Assembly: GCA_000750105.3 (NCBI GenBank)
Contig: JPHH03000056.1
Coordinates: 1-64,000, forward strand
From: Tolypocladium sp. Sup5 PDA-1
Taxonomy: Eukaryota; Ascomycota; Sordariomycetes; Hypocreales; Ophiocordycipitaceae
Reading direction: 5' to 3'
Length of the DNA: 64,000 nucleotides
A program made the translations under genes and the position numbers. Under the pieces are notes generated by a model. That model was given only the letters and a program-made list of their open reading frames with translations, had not been told where the DNA came from and ran no database searches. Shown here piece by piece: positions 11,453-22,786 of the stretch. Every line of letters starts with the position of its first letter. The stretch's first letter is position 1.

Positions 11453-12374
11453 ATGTACGGCCTCGTCGAGGTCTTCGTGAGGAAGTTTAAGACATCTCGC
11501 TATTCGCGTTTGACGTCCGAAGAAGAGCACACCGAAGATAGAGTATCCGACCAAGCATTCTCAGGTTCCACTGTTCTGAATACGCCTTTCAGATCCGACT
11601 CGTTCCAAGCACGCCGGTTCACGGTTATTCAGTCTCTAGCTCTCCTATGGGCAGCCGCTGGAACTATCACCACCATATTTCTTCTGGGTGAGAGATGCAC
11701 ACATACACGGCCATCAAACCCGTGGGGGTATGTGCCAAAGAGTATAATTCCCCGACAAACCGTGACTGCGCTTATGAAGCTATTCGCTGACCATCCGCAG
11801 TTGCTTGGAAGCAGATAACATTCAATGCCGAGCCGGGATTCTATAATTGGAGTGACTTCAGCAGTCTCGAAAAGTGGGATAGGCTGGGGCACGTCGGTCT
11901 CCAAGGCTGGGTTATTATCGATGAGCCGCGAGCCATTCCGTGGCTTGGACCGGGTATCCCGATGCCACGAGGACGAGAGAAATTTGTGTTCTCTGCCTTC
12001 CATGGTCTCCATTGTCTGGTAAGACCACTATTATGTACTTAAGACAAACTCGCGACTAATCAAAAAGAGCGCAGTCTCTCATACATCAGTCCTACGCCGG
12101 TATGGTGCTCGGAAACGAGAGCCTGGTGTCGAGTGACGAACACGTCGAGCACTGCTTCGACTACGTACGCCAGAAAATAGTATGCTCTGCGGACATGACC
12201 ATGGAGTGGGCGGATTACAATGAAGATGGGACATCATTCGAGCTTGACGGCTGGGGGGTGACGCATCAGTGCCGTGACTGGGAGAGCATCATGCGGTTTG
12301 TGATGCCGAAACCAGGACATGATAAAGATTTGCATGAGTTCCGGCCAACTGACAAACAACATAGAATAGTGTAA
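11453..12374 (+). CDS. UstYa-family (DUF3328) oxidase-like protein 1
   Basis: Exons 11453-11687, 11801-12018 and 12075-12374 give 250 residues. One membrane helix (about 57-78) follows a basic cytosolic N terminus, so the protein is a type II membrane protein with a lumenal domain. Both signature motifs are intact: H146-G-L-H149-C150 and H174-V-E-H177-C178, the second followed by the usual VRQKIVCSADMTMEW. UstYa proteins carry out oxidative cyclisation or crosslinking of RiPP cores and some other peptides. Intron 1 (113 bases, GTGAGA donor, CTGAC branch) is chosen because only this splice keeps frame; the region between helix and first motif is then short. Introns flank the HCL codons, as in its neighbour at 13.5 kb. 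It is divergent from the precursor gene. Confidence 0.87.
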
Positions 12375-12896
12375 AGCAATTTTATTATTTCTACCCCACA
12401 TTGAGTTCTGGAATGTCATGTTGCTGTGGGAGGAAGCTGCACATTTGCCATCCAGTAAGACTCGATGTAGCAAGGTTGGTATTTGCGGGGAGCTGCGAGC
12501 GGCCGCTGTTATTTTAGACCGATAAATGCTTCCTTTTCATGTATACTTGAATGAAAGCATTCAAACCAAGTCCGATACTACCAATGTACCAGTACCTATG
12601 GATACCTTTAAACCGATGTGCCCCGCGAAGCACCATAGAGCCATACATCCCCATGCTGAAAGTGTCAGTTCCACCAATAGGGGGGCTAGTATTGGAGGGT
12701 CGGAACAATTTTGCCGGTCTGTTTAGTGTTGTGCGGTGTTGGCGTAGTCGAAAATGGTTCCATACTTGCCCTCGGATTTACACGCTCCCAGGCTTGAAGT
12801 GCGGAAATAACTGACACCATGTCTCTCGTAGCGCTCATACAGCTAATCGAGATGCGAGCAGAGGGCGCCTCTGTATGCTACCATCCGCTTGATCCG
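12375..12896. other. Intergenic, no gene seen
   Basis: 3' flank of UstYa 1. Short frames on both strands show no motif. Confidence 0.55.
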
Positions 12897-13532
12897 GTCC
12901 TAGGAGAACTCAGGCAAGGCAAGTTTGATAGCTGTTCCTGCGTGTTCGAGTAAGTCTAGAGCTTGTAAGCCCTCCACCTGCCTAACAAGGACTGAGGGGT
13001 TAATATTATGTGCGTTATGCATGTTGGCCCTAAGAGCGGAAGCACGGCATAACAACTCGTCGCAAACACGTATTGGCAATGCAGGCCGTCTGGCGGTTCC
13101 ACGAATGATACGTGTGCATTGAGCATGCTGCCTTGGAAGTAACCCTTCCCCAGAGCTGACTTCACGGACTGCGAGCACGTAAGTCGGAAGTTCGGCAAAC
13201 GATGTGTCAACCCGCTCGTCGAGTCCTATGCTCGGAGATGCCGTATAATCCGGTACCCCGGTTATCAAGGGAGTCTGGCTCAGTGCGAAGTGTATTTATG
13301 CATGGCGCTTAAAAGATTGAACACGTAACTCCATATAACTTGCATATCGTGAAAGGCAACTAATATGCACTACCAGAGGTATGGCTGCCGTTACGAACTC
13401 TTTGTGGTCTGATACGGCAACAATGTCAAGCAAAGCTGTGTAGCTTCGCCTAGGACTCGTTCTTGCCCTTGACAGAATGAGCGCTTCACGAAGCCGAGGG
13501 TGGCTGTGTATGCTGATGGAATCCTCTCTCAT
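12897..13532 (-). pseudogene. Unidentified reading frame interrupted by one stop
   Basis: From an ATG at 13532 the minus strand stays open in one frame to a TAG at 12897-12899 except for a single TAA near 13308. About 210 codons with one stop in moderately GC-rich DNA is unlikely by chance. An intron from a GTAGTG donor near 13375 to the CAG before ACTCCC (about 13270) would remove the stop in phase, so this could also be a live two-exon gene. Segments such as DTSFAELPTYVLAVREV look protein-like, but I do not recognise the family. It overlaps the start of UstYa 2 on the other strand, which argues for a relic. A lost cluster gene is one possibility. Confidence 0.35.
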
Positions 13533-14446
13533 TCGTCACGTAGTGTTGTTTCTGGAGCTTTTACTTTCCATGCTATTCCTTAGCTCGGCCGCGGTAATAT
13601 TCTTGACCAAGACCGACTGCAAGCATTTACTCTCTGCATATTGTAAGTAAAACTGAGGCTACTGGAGTAAACTGTCTGAGGGGGGTTCTTCCCTGACTAA
13701 TATTCTATGAGCAGCTCCAATGAGAGAGGCTATCGAGTATGAGCCGAAAGACCTAGACATAAGCTTCTACCAGCCATCTCAGTACAGAGGCTTCCCTAAC
13801 CCAGCTCGCGAAGCGGCATGGGGGGATCTCTGGGAATGTCAGTAGGGGTGACTCTGTGATTATGAATTATCAATTCCGAGAAAATCTGCTTGGCTGACGC
13901 TGTGCTAGATGGCTATATTAGCCTCACAGATGAGGAAGTGTCTCTTCTAGGGAAGGACACGTCCGAGAATAAGAAATGGGTTCGCTATCCGCCTGAAAAA
14001 GGCGGTGGAATTAAGGCAGTAATCGAGGTATTCCACCAAATACATTGCCTTGTAAGCACTTTCTGTGATTCGTACGTAATATTGGAATTGGACGAGTGTC
14101 GCTAATGGGAGGATTAAAAAAGAGTATGATACGACAATACACCTACCGCCAGGCCTATAACTATTCAGTCCAGGAACCGTTTTGGGGACAACCCCAAGAA
14201 GACATACGCGATCACGTCAATCACTGCATTGAGGTGATTCGGGTAAATCTTATGTGCATCGCGGATGCAACTCCATTCTTGATTTTACCTGATCTTGAAG
14301 GATATGCTGGAGGAGATACCATTGACTTTAGTGGTACGGTAATGTGTCGCAAATTCGAGCCCTTGGTGGATTGGATGGAAATGAATCAGGTTCAGGCGTT
14401 TCGAACTAATCAAGACAAGGAGTCGCTGCATCACGGGCATCAGTAG
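13477..14446 (+). CDS. UstYa-family (DUF3328) oxidase-like protein 2
   Basis: Exons 13477-13642, 13715-13837, 13909-14051 and 14123-14446 give 251 residues. In-frame ATGs also occur at 13510 and 13516; I took the first, giving a short cytosolic tail before the helix at about 22-44. The lumenal part has both motifs intact: H139-Q-I-H142-C143 and H175-V-N-H178-C179, followed by IRVNLMCIADATPF, plus the upstream AREAAWGDLW segment typical of the family. The intron after the HCL codons matches that in UstYa 1, supporting common descent. Its predicted role is oxidation of the precursor-derived peptide in the secretory pathway. Its 3' end faces UstYa 3, with 152 bases between the stops. Confidence 0.87.
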
Positions 14447-14598
14447 AACCTGGTGTATATATGAGGCGTACTAAGGTTTGGCAGTCCGCCAGAAAGGTGG
14501 AAACCCTGTTGGCTCTCAATCAGACGTTGTCAATTCCGCTCTCCCACTCTTATAGAATTACTTTTTGTTCTTATACGCATCGTATAATAAGGATCCGC

Positions 14599-15640
14599 TC
14601 ACCACAGTTCTAACTTCTTACCGCTGACGTCGTCGACTCCGTCCGCAGCGTTCTGCTTGGTCCAATCCAAGAATTGCGCCCAAGCCCGACATAAATGCAA
14701 TCCGTCAAAATCATCTTTGATTTTCTGCTCTTCTTCCGGGTTGTACCACAGTGGAATTGGTGTAACATCTCCTAAGCATTCGATGCGTTGTCGAATTACC
14801 TCAAGACAATGATCAATGCGTTCCCGTAGTGGTCCAAAGTGGGCCAAGAAACCAGTGCGCAGGAACTCTCCAAGAAGTGGATGGTTATTGTAAAGGCCGC
14901 CGGATCCTCCATACCCATCAAACTCATCTTGGAGGAATGTATACTGCCGGATCAGATTCAAGCAATTCATTTGGTAGTGTCCCGCCAGGATAGCAACTAC
15001 ACCATCTCGTCCATCTCTTGTTATGCCTCGGCAAGCCTGCTGACTCGGATGTAGAGGCCTGTTCATTTGCTTGAATGTGTCCAGGGACAGTACTATAGGC
15101 GTGTCTGTGTTGCTCATAAGACTTTGGCGGCGATGGGAGCCAGATCTAATAGATAACTTACTGGTTGTGAAGTTCGACCAAGTCTCCTCCAGTGTTGCAG
15201 TTGGGGCACCTCTATAGGGAGAGTGTCTACCACGGCCATTTGGATAATACAAGTCCCCATATCTTATCCATGAGTATGACCCCATGCTACCAAGAGTTGG
15301 TGCTGTATGCTTAGTAATTGAGAGAAGATGCGGAAAGTCGTACATGAAGGCTTGACTTACCATCCAAGCTCACTAACTGAGCGCATGAAGCCGTCGTTGG
15401 CTTGAAAATGATGGATGCCCCCGCCCATACCGCTATGGATATGAGAAAAAATATATGTATTACCCAGAAAAGCAATTTTTGGGACCGATCAGTGTCACGT
15501 CGCTCTCTAAGCCATGAGAAGGAACGATCATCTGCCTGTTCCTCGACGCTACCATCTGAGTTGCGAAGTGCTGCATACGAGGAACCGCGCTGCGAGCTGA
15601 TGCTACCTAACATTGAGAATTGATGATAGCAATCACGCAT
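14599..15640 (-). CDS. UstYa-family (DUF3328) protein 3 with degenerate motifs
   Basis: Exons on the minus strand 15640-15361, 15302-15162 and 15104-14599 give 308 residues. The membrane helix is at about 56-79 after a longer, polar N terminus. The family frame is clear (ATLEETWSNF, CLNLIRQYTF, HCLEVIRQRIECLGDVTPIP), but the first motif reads Y184-Q-M-N187-C188, so both histidines of HxxHC are replaced. The second reads R236-I-D-H239-C240, losing its first histidine. If those histidines bind metal, as proposed for the family, this copy may be inactive or act as a partner subunit. The open frame, splice sites and conserved remainder argue against a pseudogene. An alternative start is Met10. 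There is no intron after the first motif, unlike the other three genes. Confidence 0.83.
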
Positions 15641-16521
15641 ATTGGTGCCGAAAATATACTTAGCTTGACCCTCTGGATCTTTCGCGGTTAATAAACTGAT
15701 TTGTATATTGCGGCACGGTTAAACGCATACACCAGTATGTAACAAGGAGTAGAGAATCGAGAAAGCTTTGTTTGCGTATGCAATAATATCGATGCTCTTT
15801 GTTTAATTGCAAAGCATTCAATTATACTCTATAAGGGTGTTTCCATCCCAGAGCCATTTGGGTACGTGGAGCCAAGTCACGAACATCCTAGGAGAGATGC
15901 CGTGTTATCCGATGGAAAAGTCGCGTTGTATCCCCAACCTTGTATCATTGGTGGCGATGGCATGTTTCCCCCCAAACCTCTCGTTAAAACGAAGCAGCAG
16001 GGATAATAGCTCCGTGAGCTAAATCCAGGGCCTGGTAGACGTGGGCCAAAAGGGATGGATGCAAGGATCGCGGATGCAGAAGTGCCATGCTGGACCTTTT
16101 GGCTCCCCAAGCCGAATTATCCGAGCAGTTAGGCGTTTTTCAACTCAATTTGGCAGGTGATTGTTTTCTTGCTGAAATGTGTTGGTTAAAGAAAGGCCGA
16201 GTTCAGACAAAGCTGCGGGGGTGTGTCGTCTCGACTCTCGACTACATGCTCGTATAAGAAGATGTGATCGGTGCTTGTTAGTCGCCCACCAGGGGGTGAA
16301 GATATCAGCAATCATCGACCATTAAACTAATGCATATTACTATTTGGCAGGAGAGCAGCGCTGGCGCCTACCTATCATCGTAGCTGTAACCGGAGGCAAA
16401 CGGCTCAGGCAAGTGGTGACCTCACATCGACTCTGTAAATACACTCCAGTCCAGTCACCCTGACATCTCGAACAGTAAAACCCTCACTGACATCAGCAGC
16501 AATGCATACGGGCTTTTTAAA
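15641..16521. other. Divergent promoter region between UstYa 3 and UstYa 4
   Basis: An 881-base spacer between divergent starts. Short frames such as that at 15807-16022 show no motif. No gene seen. Confidence 0.55.
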
Positions 16522-17755
16522 ATGAATCACTTCTTGTCATTTCGAGGGAAACTTGTCCCCCACGATCGAAATCAAGATGACCATCTTGAGCAAGACCTTC
16601 AATCTGGCCTCACAGAGCCCTCAAGCCAGTCTGCCGAGGAGGTTTCGCCTTTTCTTGCGGAGTACAACGACAGTGGCGAGAAGACTCTCTGCCAACGCCA
16701 GGAGAGGAATTTCGCTTGGACATCTGCATGGCTACCGTGGACACTCACTGTCATCCTAGCCCTGATTTCTGCGTTCCTGGTCGCCAATCAAGCACTGAAT
16801 CAGTATCATCTGAACGCAACTCGGTGTCTCCTGACACGCCCTACCGACTTTGGTGAGTATTAATAAGAGTCCGGTGAGAAAATAATTAATAACTGAGACA
16901 CCAATGAATGAGTCAGGTCCTACAAAGAAGTTCATAGAGCTAGTAGTCGTTAACTTCACCGGCAGCCCCATGTTCCTGGACAATGGCACTTTTGCCGTTC
17001 CCAACCCAGGTCGAACGTTATATGTTGGGCCTCCAACTCCGGAGATTGACCAAGCATGGGAGGATATAACACACAGTACGTCAGATGGATACAAGTTGCA
17101 TTCCAAGAAATGCTGATAGCTTGCGACCGACAGGCCGGTACTTTCGCATTACTGAACTTGAAGCTATCGACGCTTTTGGGGACTTGAAAGACGCATACTG
17201 GAATGATGCAGTTGGGGGGTATATGGCCGGGTATGTCTTTGTTCCTATCTTAAACTCCGTGCTCCAAAGCTAATATTATATAAAGCCTTGATGTTTTTCA
17301 TGCTCTTCATTGTTTGGTACGATAATTATTAACTAACAACTCTAAAACTTTCTGTTGACATACACGACTAAAACCAACTGAAATAGAACCGACTACGCAT
17401 GGCCTTCTGGCCAGACTTTTATCCAGAAATGCCATTAGCAACGGAGCGTACAACTATTCACAGAGGTAAAGTTCTCTCGATTATTCCTTCTATTTCTTCC
17501 ACGGGTTTGCTAATTTTTCGATCTTAAGAGCATTGTATAGACCATATCAGGCAGATGCTTATGTGCGGAGGTGACATGACACTTGTTCCCACTGTCTGGA
17601 CAGACGTGCTGCAGCGTAATTATGTGCACTCGGATGTTCCCCATTCATGCCGCAATTTCAATAAATTACGAGAATTCGCTCTTTCTAGAGCTCATGGGGG
17701 CAAGGACGAAGTTCCAGAGTCGGACCTTAAGAAGCATGTGAATGGATCGATATAG
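16522..17755 (+). CDS. UstYa-family (DUF3328) oxidase-like protein 4
   Basis: Six exons (16522-16852, 16917-17075, 17134-17230, 17286-17316, 17387-17465, 17541-17755) give 303 residues. The membrane helix is at about 69-89. The lumenal domain shows PEIDQAWEDI, then the first motif H201-A-L-H204-C205-L. The second motif reads H231-R-D-H234-I235, so its cysteine is lost while both histidines remain. The first motif lies across a 31-base micro-exon whose end again falls right after the HCL codons, matching genes 1 and 2. Likely a peptide oxidase of the same pathway. With six exons it is the most divided of the four, so splice errors are the main risk, though every junction keeps frame and has GT/AG ends. 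Confidence 0.83.
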
Positions 17756-18330
17756 TATGCTATAGGACTGCCAGGACAGTATATAAGGCTTTTATAGCTG
17801 TTGTGTTATGCGGTTCCAATTCATAGGGAAAATACAGCGGTTGAGTTCCAATTCTTAATCAATTGATGCATATGTTGCTTGTCTGTACCCTGTCTAAGTA
17901 AATTCCTGCCCTTGTAGCCTCCAGCAGCCTGCACCAGCCTCCGTGGCTAGCCGGCCTCTTTTCTTGCTTTCCCTCAGTCCTCGGGGTCAGCAGCCTGCTG
18001 GACTAATAGCAGATCAACTATCTAATCACTAGCCTAGCTAGCTTTTCGGCTATCTAGTCAGCAGACTGCTGGCCTCTAGAGCTTTCTTTTCCTCTGGCCA
18101 AGGGCTGCCTAAGTCAACCGTCTCTATCCGACAACTGAAGCCACATTTCTTGACACTGACTCTCTTTCATAGCACAGCTGTTCAATAATCTTCCGTTACG
18201 TATCTGCTTCTCTAGTACGAATTACAAGTCCTAGATATATTCGGATGATGCTAGGAATCGTAGCGTTCGGGTGACTTAGGCCCTGATCGGACCAAAAAGC
18301 CCTACTTAGCTACCTCATCAACGGTATGCT
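17756..18330. other. Intergenic with pyrimidine-rich repeats
   Basis: About 17885-18110 is rich in repeated CAGCAGCCTGC- and GCTAGCC-like words. No gene seen. Confidence 0.5.
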
Positions 18331-18588
18331 TCATTGTCGCTTGTTGTCTGAGCCCTCTTCATTATTGCCCGACTCCTCAGAGCCACCTATACTAGCGTCA
18401 CCCGTGGCAATATCTTCGCTACCAATGTACGAGAAGATGGCGATTTCGTTTAGGTCTTCATCGTCGTCGTTATCCGGAAGATCTCCTTCGCCTGTCCCAT
18501 ACTTCGCGTTCTTCGTCTCTTCTTTATCCATATTGACGAATTCGGCTCGCATTCTTAGATAGCGGAATCGTCGCATTCGGTAAGCCAA
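18331..18588 (-). CDS. Short acidic open frame, unidentified
   Basis: An 85-codon frame starts with an arginine-rich stretch (RMRRFRYLRMR) and ends in a strongly acidic tail (DNDDDEDLNEIAIF). No signal peptide or membrane segment. It may be a remnant of a transposon-encoded protein or chance. There is no neighbouring exon that clearly joins it. Confidence 0.2.
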   Translation of the reverse strand: MAYRMRRFRYLRMRAEFVNMDKEETKNAKYGTGEGDLPDNDDDEDLNEIAIFSYIGSEDIATGDASIGGSEESGNNEEGSDNKRQ

Positions 18589-19615
18589 GGCGAACCTTCT
18601 AGCCTTGATATAGGTTGCACTACGACGTCTCAGGCCTTGCCCTCACGCCAGCGAACGTGCTGCAAATTTCACTAAATCACATTGCACTGGTACCTTTACC
18701 CTCCCCCGCATCCGCACTCAGCATCGATGCTTGCTTGCTCCCCCCCTCTTACTCCCTCCCTCCATCTTACTGCTGCCTTGCCTAACCCGGACCCCAACCG
18801 CCACATCCCCAGCTACTATTGTCCACTCGTAATTTCCAGAATTACCTTTCATTTTCGGACTACCTATCTACGCCGGGGACGAATATCTAGCATCACGCTT
18901 CTACTGTGGTTTGCATGTGCAGCTGATTGCATGCGCCCCTCCTCATCCGCCTATTACTGAGCATATCAGCTCATGCTGGAGGTGAAGACGAGGTTCCCGA
19001 AACCCTGACCCTAACCGAAAATTCATTCTTTCAGTGTGACTTCTCACCTACTTCCTTTCACAATCAGGACCTCTGTTTTATTTTGAATCGAGTACACGAA
19101 AATGTACAGAGCTCGGTTTTGAGGTCAATGGCCAGTTCGTGAATATTGGAATGAAAGATGCTGTTCTAGAAGCCACTCCACTACGGAGTACAAAGCTTAA
19201 AAAGCGGGCTAACCAGTAAGGTAGCTTCGGCAATGCATGTCCCAACTCTGCTTCAGCCTCTCCCTGTGTAGAGTCGGCGTGGCTTCAATTGTGGAGAGCA
19301 GCGACAGCCGACAGCCCGACAGAAGGAGGCCCGGGCGAATCATTATCGCAAAACCGCCCCAGGCGAGTCAGGGAAACTGCTGTGGCGCTTCGATCATGTC
19401 CGATAATCACTGCTGTATTTCCCCGCATCCCGGGAACCGGGGACCTCAGAATATGTGACGGCATCTGGATCTAAATGTCGGGTACCCCCTTGATTGTCCT
19501 GCCTCTGTGATTCCTGCGGCCACACCAGGCTACCACTTCCCTCCTCAAACACTCGAGAGTCTGTCTATGTTCCTGATTCCCGTTCCCCAAGTCCGCTACT
19601 GCAAGGTCGCCGGCG
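18589..19615. other. Intergenic, no gene seen
   Basis: C-rich patches around 18690-18830 and a TACGGAGTA word at 19182-19190. Nothing codes convincingly. Confidence 0.5.
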
Positions 19616-21016
19616 ATGGCAGAGCCTTGGAGAATCGAAGCCTGGACTGAGTACGGCATTGGCGTCCTAGTGCTATTCCTCCGGTACTTTGCGAGATGGA
19701 AAGCCGTAGGATTCAAGGGCTGGGAAGGAGATGACTTTGCTGCTCTCTTGGTTCTCGTGTGCTGGACGGTACGTGGGTTTAAAAAGCCTTTGCATAAGGT
19801 TCTGCTACTAACGGAGACTTCGGCAACGTTTAGATTGTGGTATGCACGTTGGACCTAATTGGTGAGTGATTCCACTCCGGCAGAGTTCTTTATTACTGAT
19901 TTATCTTTTTCGAAACAGTGCAGTATGGAACAAACAGGGGCATTACAGACGAAATCGGAGCCTCCTTAACTACCGAACAGATCGCAAGGCTCGAATTCGG
20001 ATCGAAATGCTTAGTGGTGGGACGGAACTTTTACATTACCCTTATCTGGGTGCTCAAGGCCTGCATCCTCTGCTTCTATAACCGCATTGTGTAGGTCATC
20101 GGGTCTACGCGAAGAGAAACAGTAAGGGCTGACCGGGTGTCGTTTAGTCGCGGTTTGAGGCAGCAGGTGTTTGTCAAATGGACTGGAGTAGCATGTGTTT
20201 TCGCCTATGCGGGGGTCCTGGTAGCTACCTGGGCCGACTGCACGCCAGTTCGCAAGCACTGGCAAGTCGTGCCCTATCCCGGCGGTAGGTTGACATCTTC
20301 CAGCAGTTGCTCTTCTAACAGTTTGCTAATATCAAACAGATGAATGCACACTTTTTAAGGCCTATTACGTGGTTGTCTTGGTCTTGAATGTGACGTAAGA
20401 CTACCGTACCCAGTTCCAAACGCCCCCATGATTCTCACCGTTATCAGAACCGACATCGCCATTGTTAGCATCCCGTTCCTATGGCTCCCGATGCTCAGGA
20501 TCACCGTCTACCGCAAGATAGCTATTGGCATCCTTGTTTGCTCTGGCGTCTTTATTATCTTCGCCGCGATTGTGCGCTCGGTTCTGACAATGCTCGATCT
20601 TGAGAATGTTTACATTACCTGCCTGTGGGCCGTTCGAGAACCCGTAAGCGAGTATCCCTCTCTAGATAGCTTACTATAGGATGACTGACTTGTTGCCCGC
20701 ATAGTTTATCGGAATTATCACCGTCAACGCCCCGGTCATCAAGCCCCTGTTCTCGAAGAGTCGGTGGTTCACCTCGCGCAACGGAGGCAGCCCCACGCCC
20801 GGCGCCCAGAATCACGATAGCTCCTCTCTACATCACCTACGAGGACCTGATACGATTAGCTCGACGCCAAAATCCGGTTTTAACAGGTCAGCTGACACGA
20901 CAGATATGGAATTGGGGGACGACTCTTTGGAGTATAATTCATGGTTGAAGAATGAGATCAGCGCCAGCGGCAGCTCGATAGGCGAGTCAAGGGGCGGGCG
21001 GACACTGAGGGAATGA
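19616..21016 (+). CDS. SAT4/rhodopsin-like seven-helix membrane protein
   Basis: Seven exons (19616-19768, 19834-19861, 19919-20090, 20148-20284, 20340-20394, 20448-20643, 20705-21016) give 350 residues. The layout is that of the fungal integral membrane family (PF20684, formerly DUF3405-like/SAT4). The N-terminal helix is followed by FARWKAVGFKGWEGDDFAA, the YG/G loop, KACILCFYNRIV, a W..C.P..HW segment (WADCTPVRKHW) and DECTLFKAY. The last long helix leads to a soluble serine-rich tail. There is no CFEM domain, in contrast to the relative at 40 kb. Function is unknown; such proteins are receptor-like plasma membrane proteins and often neighbour secondary-metabolite genes. Position 1.9 kb past the last UstYa gene makes cluster membership possible but unproven. 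Confidence 0.82.
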
Positions 21017-21338
21017 CAGTGACCACGGGTACCAGGGTGAAGCTTAGCCCCGGCAAGCCGGGCCATATTGTTAGGACTGCGGACACTCAGATCAGTTAGG
21101 TGGGAGCCTAGTATGTATCTTGTCCTCTACTACGCGGTTCCAAGGCGCGCAGCGATGTGTTCCCTTTCTGGTGCATGAGGGCTAGAGGATGTTTAACTGA
21201 CGCTGCTGTCTAAAATCACATCGGGGTGTAATTCCCAAAGAGAGACGGCGAGGTTTCAACCTCCAACTCAACGCTGATGGTGTGAAGCTTGGGATACATG
21301 TAAGGATGTCCAAGGTGATACCTTCTACCAAGAACCAA
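21017..21338. other. Intergenic between convergent genes
   Basis: 3' flanks of the membrane protein and of the nucleotidyltransferase-like gene. No gene seen. Confidence 0.6.
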
Positions 21339-22295
21339 TCAATCGACCTCGATCTTCTCCCGATCATGTTTCTCAAGGGCCGAGTTCATCATTTGGACCA
21401 GTTCCTCCTGTCCAGCCTCCTTCCAGTGCTTCATCAAGTCCGCTGTAGCCGTATACAATCTGTCCACCGTAAGAGACTGGTAGCCGGCAAAGTCTACCTT
21501 CTGATCGTTTTCCACCAGCCATTCAAGCAAGAATTTGATATCAGAAACATCAAATCGAAACTTGACAATAGATCGTGGTCGAGTGCTGTGGATCAGCGTT
21601 GCGCATCGCTTAATCTTTGTCAGGATCAAGATCCCAGGACGCAGAATAGGGACGGTTCCTAACAGGACATCAGACTTCATTGTTCATTGAGCTAGAGACA
21701 ATAGTGAGGGGTACTTACCATCTCCAGGTCGAATCGTCAATAGATGACGGGGAAGTCCAAGCTCTCCAATGGGAAGAGTTTCCACAGGGATTCGTAGCTC
21801 CGGAAGCTGGGATGGTGTGAAGAAAATTTTGCGATGTTCAACCGAGAATCGGGCATCGCCTTCAGTTAGGAGCTGAGAAGTATGGCCTCGCATCTCTGAA
21901 ATGTTCCGGACATCGATCTCGACATCGATATCAAGGGTTCTGCGCGTATGGCCAAGAAGGTTGACGGCAAAGCCACCGATGACAGCATGGCCGATGCCGT
22001 GCTTGTCGAGGATGGCAGACATGCATGTTGCAGCTAGCTGCTGAGATTCTCGGAATTCCATCGCGTCGCAGTCTGTACGTAGGTAAACGGAAAATCTAGA
22101 CGCAATCAGTACGAGATTCAGAAACATTCCTGCCCAAGAAATGGCGCGGACGTGATACTCAGCAGTCGCACCGGTTGCATGCATTTCCCAAGGCCCCAGA
22201 CAATGCGGAGGGTACAGATGAATGAACAGAGACTCACATGTGGCAATAGACGAGCTGGAAGTATCGATCAGAGCCTTGAGAGACGTGACGATCAT
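21339..22295 (-). CDS. Nucleotidyltransferase-fold protein, function unknown
   Basis: Minus-strand exons 22295-22238, 22072-21719 and 21658-21339 give 243 residues. The core reads IGGFAVNLLGHTRRTLDIDVEID: the glycine-glycine helix start and the DxD pair seen in minimal nucleotidyltransferase domains, such as those of antitoxin-like and AbiEii-like proteins. The C-terminal part is helical (FLLEWLVENDQKVDF). The first intron (165 bases) is my reading; the frame is open without it back to an ATG at 22427, giving a longer but less natural N terminus. Proteins of this type are common orphan genes in filamentous fungi. Reaction and partner are unknown. Confidence 0.65.
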
Positions 22296-22786
22296 GTGTT
22301 TTGGTGCGAGCGTGGCCGACGATGTCAGCTGTTGGAGGAGAAGCGAGGGTGGGATGGAGAGGAGAGGTGGTTCATTCTTCCATGGGCTGGAGTGGCAGCT
22401 GCCAACACGTGACACACAGCAAGCCAAGCAGCACCAGAAGCAGCGGCTGTTAGCAGGTCTTGCTGGCTTCGCGTGAAACCCGGCAGTAAGCTTCAGTTTG
22501 GAAGGTGTGGCCGGAAGGCCTTGAGGGGCGTATAATTAGCTTTCTTGCTCTGGCCGAAAACTTGGACTAAAAAGGCGCTTTTCTTGAGATCCAGACCACC
22601 ATTCTTTTTGCGGCACCCAGCAGCGGCGGCTCTAGCGGTGGCATCGTCAGCGGCATCGATTCGAGTGATCAGTCCGACGATCAACGATAGCTTCCTCATC
22701 CGTCCCAAGGGCTCGGCAGCTTTGCTTACGCCTACGACAGCAGTCTTCTATCCGCATCGGGTATTTTGCATCGTCCATATCTGCAT
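22296..22786. other. Intergenic, no gene seen
   Basis: Promoter side of the preceding minus-strand gene. Short frames on both strands have no motif. Confidence 0.55.

Noticed and set aside
19000..19020. CCCTGACCCTAACC stretch as a telomere repeat
   Set aside because: Only one imperfect unit pair; fungal telomeres are long TTAGGG arrays.
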